Below, piece by piece: positions 17,383 through 24,266 of a stretch of DNA of 34,312 nucleotides (position 1 is its first letter; every line of letters begins with the position of its first letter). The notes beneath the pieces are model-generated. The model ran no database searches. It saw only the letters and a list, made by a program, of their open reading frames with translations, and was not told the DNA's origin. The stretch comes from Alphaproteobacteria bacterium (GTDB lineage Bacteria > Pseudomonadota > Alphaproteobacteria > UBA828): positions 1-34,312 of the forward strand of contig JAJDXK010000055.1 of the NCBI GenBank assembly GCA_022823305.1, given 5' to 3'. The translations under genes and the position numbers were made by a program.

Positions 17383-19308
17383 ATGCCAGTCACCATCGTC
17401 CAGACCAACGACGCGCCCTTCGAGCCGGTCGATCTCGACCCCATCACCCTCGACATCATCGAGAGCGCGATGCGCAGCGCCCGCTACGAGATGGACGCCG
17501 TGCTCTACCGCACCGCCATGTCGCCGGGCATCCGCGAGCAGCACGACGAGTTCCCGATGATCGCGAACCCCGACGGCAAGATGGTCGTCGGCCAGTTCGG
17601 CTCCTTCATCCACGGCTTCAAGCGCGAGTACGACGGCACCATCGAGGAGGGGGACATCTTCCTCACCTCCGATCCCTACAGCTGCGCCGGCGCCATCAGC
17701 CACGCGCCGGACTGGCTGATCCTGCGCCCGGTCTATCGCGACGGCCGCCTCATCGCCTACGCGTCGATGTTCGGCCACATGACCGACGTGGGCGGCAAGG
17801 TGCCCGGCAGCCTGCCCACCGACGCCAACCAGATCTACGAGGAAGGCGTCGTCATCCCGGTGGTCAAAATCTACAAGAACGACGAGCTGCAGGAGGACGT
17901 GCTCAAGGTCATCCTGCACCAGTGCCGGATGCCGCAGTGGAACCGGAGCGACTTCAACGCGCTGATCGCCGCCGTGCGCCTGGCCGAGAAGCGCCTCCAC
18001 GAGCTCTGCGACCGCTTCGGCGTCGACACCCTGATCGCGGCGATGGACGAGCTGCTGGAGCGCAACCGGCGCGCCATGCTGCACCTCATCCGCAACACCG
18101 TCGGCGAGGACGAGACCCTCTACTTCGAGGACTACGTCTGCGACGACGGGCTCGGCATGGGCCCCTACAAGATGGCCTGCAGGATGTGGCGCGACGGCGA
18201 CACGCTGGTCTTCGACTTCGACGGCACCGACCCGCAGTCGGAAAGCTCGATCAACTTCTTCCTCAACGAAGAAATGTTCAAGATGTTCGTCGGCGTCTAC
18301 ATGATCAACGTGTTCGACCCGCAGATCATGTTCAACGACGGCTTCTACGACCACGTCGACGTGCGGATCCCGCCGGGGACCCTGCTCAAGCCGCTGAAGC
18401 CCGCGGCGCTCTCGTCCCGCACCCATGCGCTGGGCCGCATCTTCGACGTGCTCGGCGGCCTGCTCGGCCAGCGCGCGCCCAACCTCATGGTTGCCGCCGG
18501 CTTCTCCGACAGCCCGCACTTCATGTATTCGGGCTATTCGAGCGAGGGCGAGTGGTATCAGCTCTACCAGATCGGCTTCGGCGGCATTCCCGGCCGGCCA
18601 GCCGGCGACGGTCCCGACGGCCATTCGCTCTGGCCCTCGTTCACCAACGTGCCGAACGAGTTCCTGGAGGCCTACTTCCCGCTCCGCATCGAGGTCTACG
18701 AGACCATCGCGGATTCCGGCGGGCCCGGCCTGCATCGCGGCGGCAACGGCGTCACCATCGGCTACCGCGCGCTGGAGCCCGGCGAGATGTCGCTGCACGA
18801 CGACCGCTGGCTCACCTATCCCTGGGGGGTCAACGGCGGCCTGCCCGGTGCGCGCAGCCGCAAGGAGATCCACCGCACCGACGGCTCCTTCGAGGTGCTG
18901 CCGTCCAAGTGCGACCACGTCAAGGTGGAGGCCGGCGACCTGCTGCTCTTCAAGACCTGGGGCGGCGGCGGCTGGGGCGACCCCTACGAGCGCGACCCGG
19001 CGCTGGTGGCGCTGGAAGTGGAGCGCGGGCTGGTCACGCGCGCCGGTGCCGAGCGCTACGGCGTGGTGCTGCGCGACGACCTCACGGTCGACGAGGAGGC
19101 CACCTCGGCGCTGCGCGACAGGCTGCGCGCCGCGCGCGGCGAGGTAAAGCTCTTCGATCGCGGCGGCACCGTCGAGGAGCTGCGCGAGCGTTGCCTGGAG
19201 GAGACCAGCCTCGAGCCGCCGAAGCCGCCGGAGTTCAACCGTCGCGTCCTGCGCTTCCTGCAGGAGCGGGAGGCCGGCGCTGCCAAGGCCGGCGCCGCGG
19301 CGGAGTAG
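17383..19308 (+). CDS. hyuB: Hydantoinase/oxoprolinase subunit B (HyuB family)
   Basis: The 641-residue protein is the HyuB partner of the upstream HyuA. Family features include the N-terminal PITLDIIESAMRSARYEMD helix, the HDEFPMIANPDGKMVVGQ segment, histidine-containing SHAPDW and FGHMTDVGG motifs that line the metal site in relatives, and the C-terminal GGPGLHRGGNG and TWGGGGWGDP glycine-rich motifs. It is somewhat longer than minimal N-methylhydantoinase B proteins, with an alanine-rich C-terminal tail. It is the last gene of the transporter/hydantoinase run and is convergent with the radical SAM gene. A third, gamma-type carboxylase subunit is not present. Confidence 0.93.
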   Translation: MPVTIVQTNDAPFEPVDLDPITLDIIESAMRSARYEMDAVLYRTAMSPGIREQHDEFPMIANPDGKMVVGQFGSFIHGFKREYDGTIEEGDIFLTSDPYSCAGAISHAPDWLILRPVYRDGRLIAYASMFGHMTDVGGKVPGSLPTDANQIYEEGVVIPVVKIYKNDELQEDVLKVILHQCRMPQWNRSDFNALIAAVRLAEKRLHELCDRFGVDTLIAAMDELLERNRRAMLHLIRNTVGEDETLYFEDYVCDDGLGMGPYKMACRMWRDGDTLVFDFDGTDPQSESSINFFLNEEMFKMFVGVYMINVFDPQIMFNDGFYDHVDVRIPPGTLLKPLKPAALSSRTHALGRIFDVLGGLLGQRAPNLMVAAGFSDSPHFMYSGYSSEGEWYQLYQIGFGGIPGRPAGDGPDGHSLWPSFTNVPNEFLEAYFPLRIEVYETIADSGGPGLHRGGNGVTIGYRALEPGEMSLHDDRWLTYPWGVNGGLPGARSRKEIHRTDGSFEVLPSKCDHVKVEAGDLLLFKTWGGGGWGDPYERDPALVALEVERGLVTRAGAERYGVVLRDDLTVDEEATSALRDRLRAARGEVKLFDRGGTVEELRERCLEETSLEPPKPPEFNRRVLRFLQEREAGAAKAGAAAE

Positions 19309-19332
19309 CGAGCCCCCACCTCACGCCGGCCC

Positions 19333-19352
19333 CTCCGCCTTCGGGGGCGGAG
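19333..19352. terminator. Stem-loop between convergent hyuB and radical SAM genes
   Basis: CTCCGCC (19333-19339) pairs with GGCGGAG (19346-19352) around a six-base loop in the 66-bp convergent gap. There is no T-run on either side, so it could be a weak bidirectional terminator or only a G+C-rich coincidence. Confidence 0.35.
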
Positions 19353-19374
19353 AGGCAATCGCAGGCGACGTGAC

Positions 19375-21117
19375 TCAGGCCACTGCAGCGCGTGCGGGCT
19401 CGTCCGTGCGCGCATCCACCGCGCGTCGGAAGGACTCCAGCGCATCGTCCAGCCCGTCGCCCCGGTAGCGAAACTCATCGGGGATGGACTCGTAACGGCC
19501 CTGGGCTCGCTCGAATGACGCCTCTCTCCGGCTATCGGGTTCTTCCGCGTCGGAAATGTGGCCCGGAATCGCCTCCCGCACCGTCTCCAGCTCGCCTCTC
19601 AGGAAGCTCAGAAAGTCGTGGATCGCGATCTGCTGACGGCCGATCCTCTCGAAGTGATGCCCCATGGCGGCCAGGTAGATCGCGTCGGGGAGCATGCGAG
19701 GGTGGTCCCTGGTGACCTGGTCGATGAACTTCGAGAAGACAGGGATTTGTCTGGCTGAGAGACAGCGGCGAACGCCCATGAGGGCTGCAAAGACTTCGTT
19801 CTCGCTCTTCGACTTGCGAAGGTGCGGGGCAGGCTTCCAGTGCTGGAACAGCGTCAGGCAGCGCCTGAAGTAATTCTCCAGAGTCGGATCGTAAAGAGAG
19901 GCAATCACTCGCTTGTATCCTTCAATCAAGGTCTTGTAGTTCATCTCCGTCCTGAAGTTGAGAGACATGGCGTTGGTGCCGATCGGCGTCTCCAGAAGCC
20001 GCTTCTCCGACTTCATGCGCTCGTACATGTCGGTGCCCTTCAGGGCGGTCAACAAGTAGAGGGGGGCAACGGGAATTCCGGTCTCCTGGATGAACTCGAT
20101 CTGGGCGTCGAACACGCCCTCGCCATCGCCGTCCAGACCCAGGATGAACCCGCCCTGAACCTGCATCCCGTGCTGCTGGATCTTTCGAACGGCAGTGAAG
20201 AGGTAGTTCTCCTGGCCCTTGCTGGTGTTTTGCTGCTTCTTGGTCTTGAGCAGGGCCTCGGGGTTCGGGGTCTCGATGCCGACGAACACGGTATCGAAGC
20301 CGGCCTCGACCATGGCGTCCATCAACTCTTCCATGAGCGCGAGGTTCGCGCTCGCTTCCGTAATCAGTGTGAACGGATACCCCCTGGCCTTCTGCCACGC
20401 GGCGATCACCGGCAGCAGGTTCATGGCATCCCGCTTGTTGCCGATGAAGTTGTCGTCGACCAGAAAGACCGGGCCTCGCCAGCCCAGGCGGTAAAGGGAG
20501 TCCAGCTCCGCCACGACCTGTTCCGGCGACTTGGTGCGCGGCACGCGACCATAGAGCTTGATGATGTCGCAGAACTCGCAGTCGAAGGGACATCCCCGAG
20601 AGAACTGCACGCTCATCGTGGCGTATATGTTCATGTCGATGAGGTCGAAGCGCGGCACCGGCGTCAGGGTCACGGCCGGCTTGCCCGTTTCCCGATAGAG
20701 AGGCTTGGCGCTGCCCTCTTCCAGATCCCGAAGGAACTCCGCGAAGATCTCCTCGACCTCGCCCAGGACGAAGTGGTCCACGCCTGCGATGTCCTCGTGA
20801 AACGTGGTCGGATGCGGCCCTCCGGCCACCACCGGAACGCCCGCGTCGTTGCAGCGCTCGATCACGGCCAGCAGCGACGGGTGGTGCGTGATCATCGTGG
20901 ACGTGAACACCAGGTCCGCCCACTCGAGGTCGGCGTCCTGCAACGCGCTCACGTTCATGTCCACCACGCGCAGCGCGTAGCGCGGCGGAAACATCGCTGC
21001 GATGGTCAGCAGCCCCAGGGGTGGAAAGGTCGCCTTGATCCCCGACATTTCCAGCGCATAGTCGGCCCCCCAGAAGGTGGGCGGCTGTTCCGGATAGACC
21101 AGCAGAGCGTTTGGCAT
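19375..21117 (-). CDS. B12-binding-domain radical SAM protein (DUF4070-type C-terminus)
   Basis: The 580-residue protein has an N-terminal cobalamin-binding Rossmann-like domain (roughly 1-150, with FPPLGLLTIAAMFP), then a radical SAM core with the cluster cysteines C176, C180 and C183 in SRGCPFDCEFC. The C-terminal region resembles DUF4070. Such enzymes use SAM and methylcobalamin to alkylate or rearrange unactivated carbons; hopanoid methylase HpnP is one characterised relative, but I cannot assign that role. I chose the ATG at 21117 because the family begins there; a GTG eleven codons upstream is the alternative. G+C is visibly lower: 29 of 60 bases at 19921-19980, against 43 of 60 at 21241-21300 in the next gene. 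It has no obvious pathway partner nearby. Confidence 0.9.
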   Translation of the reverse strand: MPNALLVYPEQPPTFWGADYALEMSGIKATFPPLGLLTIAAMFPPRYALRVVDMNVSALQDADLEWADLVFTSTMITHHPSLLAVIERCNDAGVPVVAGGPHPTTFHEDIAGVDHFVLGEVEEIFAEFLRDLEEGSAKPLYRETGKPAVTLTPVPRFDLIDMNIYATMSVQFSRGCPFDCEFCDIIKLYGRVPRTKSPEQVVAELDSLYRLGWRGPVFLVDDNFIGNKRDAMNLLPVIAAWQKARGYPFTLITEASANLALMEELMDAMVEAGFDTVFVGIETPNPEALLKTKKQQNTSKGQENYLFTAVRKIQQHGMQVQGGFILGLDGDGEGVFDAQIEFIQETGIPVAPLYLLTALKGTDMYERMKSEKRLLETPIGTNAMSLNFRTEMNYKTLIEGYKRVIASLYDPTLENYFRRCLTLFQHWKPAPHLRKSKSENEVFAALMGVRRCLSARQIPVFSKFIDQVTRDHPRMLPDAIYLAAMGHHFERIGRQQIAIHDFLSFLRGELETVREAIPGHISDAEEPDSRREASFERAQGRYESIPDEFRYRGDGLDDALESFRRAVDARTDEPARAAVA

Positions 21118-21225
21118 GAGCGTGACCGGCCCTCGCCGAGGGGTCCGCACGGAATGTTAGTGCATTGACGGCTCCCCGGCCAAGCGGTGGCGCCGGCGGG
21201 GCGGAGACGGCGCGGGGGCCTTCGT

Positions 21226-22119
21226 CTATTCCGCCGCTTCGGCTTCCGACCGCGCCCAGCGCCGCTCGAAGGCCCACACGTCCTCGAAGCCCATGAGCGT
21301 GTGCATCTCCGGCAGCGAGATCATCGGCGCGTCGACGTTCGCGGTCGAGCCGTCGCGCAGCAGGGCCTCGAAGGCGCGCTTCATGGAGCCGGCCGCCGGC
21401 AGCATGCCGATCGCGGGATAGATCGCGATGCTGTAGCCGAGTTCCGCGAGCCGCCCGGCCGGCACGATCGGGGTCTTGCCGCTGTCCACCATGTTGGCCA
21501 GCAGCGGCTTGTCGATGGCCTCGCCGATGCGCGCGATCTCCGCCTCGTTCTCGGGCGCCTCGATGAAGATCACGTCGGCGCCGGCCTCGGCGTAGGCCTG
21601 GCCCCGCGCCAGCGCCTCGTCGAGGCCGAGGCTGGTGCGCGCATCGGTGCGGGCGATGATGAGGAAGTCGGGATCGCTGCGCGCCTCTGCGGCGACGCGC
21701 ACCTTCTCCACCATGTCGTCCACCGGCACGACGCGGCGCCCCGGCGTGTGGCCGCACTTCTTGGGGATCTCCTGGTCCTCGAGCTGGATCGCGGAACAGC
21801 CCGCGTCCTCGTAGCCCTGCACCGTGTGCCGGACGTTGAGGAGGCCGCCGAAGCCCGTGTCCGCGTCGCAGATCAGCGGCGAGGCCGTGCCGCCGGCGAT
21901 GGTGCGGACCCGGCCGACCACGTCGGCGTAGCTCGCGATCCCGGCATCGGGCAGGCCGAGGTGGGAGGCGGCGACGCCGTAGCCGGTCATGTAGAGCGCG
22001 CGAAAGCCCATGCCGTCGGCGAGCCTGGCAGAGATCATGTCGTAGATGCCGGGCGCGACGACGAAGCGCCCCTCCCGGATCGCGCCGGCGAGCGCGGCGC
22101 GCTTCTCGCTCGCGGTCAT
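21226..22119 (-). CDS. Isocitrate lyase/PEP mutase family enzyme
   Basis: The 297-residue TIM-barrel enzyme has the metal-binding CDADTGFGG motif (D85, D87), the acidic E114-D115 pair, and the loop motif KKCGH (K120-H124) with the catalytic cysteine C122 found in isocitrate and 2-methylisocitrate lyases. Length fits 2-methylisocitrate lyase (PrpB) and its many uncharacterised relatives better than true isocitrate lyase. It lies 24 bases downstream of the alpha/beta hydrolase gene on the same strand, so the two are probably co-transcribed. Likely chemistry is C-C bond cleavage of a substituted malate or isocitrate. The substrate is not identifiable. Confidence 0.88.
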   Translation of the reverse strand: MTASEKRAALAGAIREGRFVVAPGIYDMISARLADGMGFRALYMTGYGVAASHLGLPDAGIASYADVVGRVRTIAGGTASPLICDADTGFGGLLNVRHTVQGYEDAGCSAIQLEDQEIPKKCGHTPGRRVVPVDDMVEKVRVAAEARSDPDFLIIARTDARTSLGLDEALARGQAYAEAGADVIFIEAPENEAEIARIGEAIDKPLLANMVDSGKTPIVPAGRLAELGYSIAIYPAIGMLPAAGSMKRAFEALLRDGSTANVDAPMISLPEMHTLMGFEDVWAFERRWARSEAEAAE

Positions 22120-22143
22120 TCCTTGTCCTCCGTCGTGGGGCGG

Positions 22144-23031
22144 CTAGCCGCGGTGGGCATCGAGGAAGCCCAGCAGGGTCTCGAAATAGGCCTCCGGCTC
22201 CTCGTACATCGGCAGGTGGGAGGAGTTGGGGAAGACCTTGATCCCGGCATTGGGGAGCGCCGCTGCGAGCTTCATCGAGCAGGCCGGCGTCAGCTCGTCG
22301 TGCTGGCCGCAGAGCACCAGCGCCGGCTGGTGTATCCGGCGCAGCTCGGGCAGCCAGTTCTTGTCCTTGATGCTGCCGGTGTAGCAGAACTCGTTGGGCC
22401 CCTGGATCGCCTCGTAGGGCCCCATGTTCCAGTCGCCGAGCGAGCGCATGACCGGGGCCGGCCAGGTGTCCAGCCGGCAGACGTGGCGGTAGTTGAGGAT
22501 GGTGATCGCCGCCTGATAGGTGGGGTGGTCGATGGTGCCCTCGGCCTCGTGGCGCTGCATCATCGCCTCGGTCTCGTGCCCCAGCGCGTGGCGCAGGCGA
22601 TGCAGCTCGCTTACCAGGTGCGGGATGTCGCCGGCGCCGTTGGCGAGGATGAAGGTCTTGAAGCTCCCGGGGTAGGCGAGCGCCCATTCCTGGCCGAGCC
22701 AGGTGCCCCAGGACTGGCCGTAGTAGTGGACCGGGCCGAGCCCGAGCGCGGTGCGCACCGTCTCCACCTCCTCGACGTAGCGCTCGATGGTCCAGAGCGC
22801 GGCGTCCTCGGGCCGGTCCGACCTGCCGGTGCCGAGCTGGTCGAAGGCCACCACCCGGTAGCCCTTGTCCGCGAGCCAGGAGTGGGCGTCGCGCACATAG
22901 TCGCAGGGCAGTCCCGGACCGCCGTTGACGCAGAACAGAACCTCGTCGCCGCTGCCGAAGCTGTAGGCGACGACGTTGTGGCCGTCGACGGCGACGTTGA
23001 CGGTCTCGTCCGGTGCGCGGTCGTCCATCAT
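22144..23031 (-). CDS. Alpha/beta hydrolase, proline iminopeptidase-like (S33)
   Basis: The 295-residue protein is an alpha/beta hydrolase. The S33-family signature is present: an oxyanion GGPG loop (residues 37-40), the nucleophile elbow GQSWG with S107, the acid D245 in GQHDELTP, and the base H272 in SSHLPMYEEP. Prolyl aminopeptidases and related esterases, amidases and lactonases share this layout. I chose the first of two adjacent ATG codons (23031) because the preceding 17 codons of open frame show no family resemblance. It is probably the first gene of a pair with the isocitrate lyase-family enzyme. There is no signal peptide, so it is likely cytoplasmic. Confidence 0.87.
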   Translation of the reverse strand: MMDDRAPDETVNVAVDGHNVVAYSFGSGDEVLFCVNGGPGLPCDYVRDAHSWLADKGYRVVAFDQLGTGRSDRPEDAALWTIERYVEEVETVRTALGLGPVHYYGQSWGTWLGQEWALAYPGSFKTFILANGAGDIPHLVSELHRLRHALGHETEAMMQRHEAEGTIDHPTYQAAITILNYRHVCRLDTWPAPVMRSLGDWNMGPYEAIQGPNEFCYTGSIKDKNWLPELRRIHQPALVLCGQHDELTPACSMKLAAALPNAGIKVFPNSSHLPMYEEPEAYFETLLGFLDAHRG

Positions 23032-23109
23032 GGCCTGCGGTTTCCCTGCCCCCCCTCGGCGGCGCGCCGGAGTGTTCCACACTTGGCGGGCGCCTCCAAG
23101 CCGGGGCGG

Positions 23110-24219
23110 CTACTCGACGACGAAGGTGGGGGAGAAGTCGGCGGGCGCGAGCGAGAGGCGCGTGCTGAAGGTGTCGAGGTTGGCCCCTTCGACGATGTGG
23201 ATCGAAGGGCCTGCGTGCAGGTGCTCCAGCTTGCCCTCGAGCAGCCGCACCGCCATCTCGATCCCCATGCGGCCCTGCAGCGCCGGGAAGTCGGTGGGCG
23301 CGGCGACGATGCGGTCGCGCTTGATCCCGCGATAGACCGCGTGGGTGAAGTAGTCCGCAAGCACGCGGATCCGGCCGGTGAGACCGCGCGCCCGGAGCAG
23401 GCTGACCGCGGCGCCGGCGGTGACGGCGCTGCCCACGATGTAGTCGACGTCCGGGCGCTCCTCCAGCGCCTCCTCCACCAGGATCAGCTGGATCTCGCGC
23501 CCGGTGTCGCCCCACTTGCGCACGACGATGTCGACGGCGCTTCCCGCGAGCGCTTCGGTGAACCCCTCCTCGACGAAATGCGCCCACTGCGACTCGCGCG
23601 GGCCGGGAAACCACGCCACCTTCACCGGCGGCGTGCCTGCGGGATGGAGGCTGGCGAGGTAGGCGCCGGTCACCTCCCCCATGGTGACCCACGAGACCGC
23701 CGCCTTGGCGCTGATGCCGGGGTCGGCGATGTCGTTGACCACGGCGATCACCGGGATCTGCTCGCTGATCGCCAGCACCGCCTCGGTCAGCCCGTCGAAG
23801 CTCACCGCCCCCAGTGCCAGGATGTCCGCCTCCTGCGCGCAGTCGGTGATCTGGGCGATCTGGCGGCCGAGGTTGGGGTAGCCGCCGGCCTCCACGACGC
23901 GGAGCGCGACGCCGAGACGGCTCGCCTCCTCGACCATGCCGTAGTTCACGCTCAGCCAGTAGGAATCCTTGAGGTGCGGGTAGGAGGCGCAGATGCGCCA
24001 CTTCCGCGACGCTTCGGCGAGGGGACGGTAGGTCACCGAGGTCTTGGGGCTGCGGAAATCGAAGGGCGGCGACCAGACCTCGAGCGCCCATGTGGCCGGC
24101 GTCGCGGCGTTCTGCGTCGCCTCCTGCGCCGGCCCCTGAGACGGGCCTGCGGCCAGCGCCAGGCCAGCGAGGAGTCCGAAAACCAGCCGTGACGTGCGGC
24201 CCGCGATCATGGTCCGCAT
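23110..24219 (-). CDS. torT: TMAO-sensing periplasmic protein TorT
   Basis: The 369-residue product has an N-terminal signal peptide (RTSRLVFGLLAGLALAAG, likely cleavage near residue 31) and a mature periplasmic-binding-protein fold of the LacI/ribose-binding type. The early segment WALEVWSPPFDF and the KDSYWLSVNYGMVEEA and ITDCAQEADILALGAVSFDGL stretches are typical of TorT. In E. coli TorT binds TMAO and passes the signal to the sensor domain of TorS in the periplasm. It is divergent from torS with 47 bases between the starts, as in the E. coli tor region. No torCAD genes are near it in this window. Confidence 0.9.
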   Translation of the reverse strand: MRTMIAGRTSRLVFGLLAGLALAAGPSQGPAQEATQNAATPATWALEVWSPPFDFRSPKTSVTYRPLAEASRKWRICASYPHLKDSYWLSVNYGMVEEASRLGVALRVVEAGGYPNLGRQIAQITDCAQEADILALGAVSFDGLTEAVLAISEQIPVIAVVNDIADPGISAKAAVSWVTMGEVTGAYLASLHPAGTPPVKVAWFPGPRESQWAHFVEEGFTEALAGSAVDIVVRKWGDTGREIQLILVEEALEERPDVDYIVGSAVTAGAAVSLLRARGLTGRIRVLADYFTHAVYRGIKRDRIVAAPTDFPALQGRMGIEMAVRLLEGKLEHLHAGPSIHIVEGANLDTFSTRLSLAPADFSPTFVVE

Positions 24220-24266
24220 TCTGCGGTTGATTGCCTTTCGATTCCAACCGGTGTTCTACTTCCGCG

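Noticed and set aside
3575-22119. Methylcitrate-cycle locus (MmgE/PrpD protein plus isocitrate lyase-family enzyme)
   Set aside because: The two genes are 16 kb apart in different operons, no prpC is present, and both families have many other substrates.
24231-24266. TTG start for torS twelve codons upstream
   Set aside because: The added residues are not like a TorS N-terminus and there is no ribosome-binding site; the ATG at 24267 opens the membrane helix. It remains possible.
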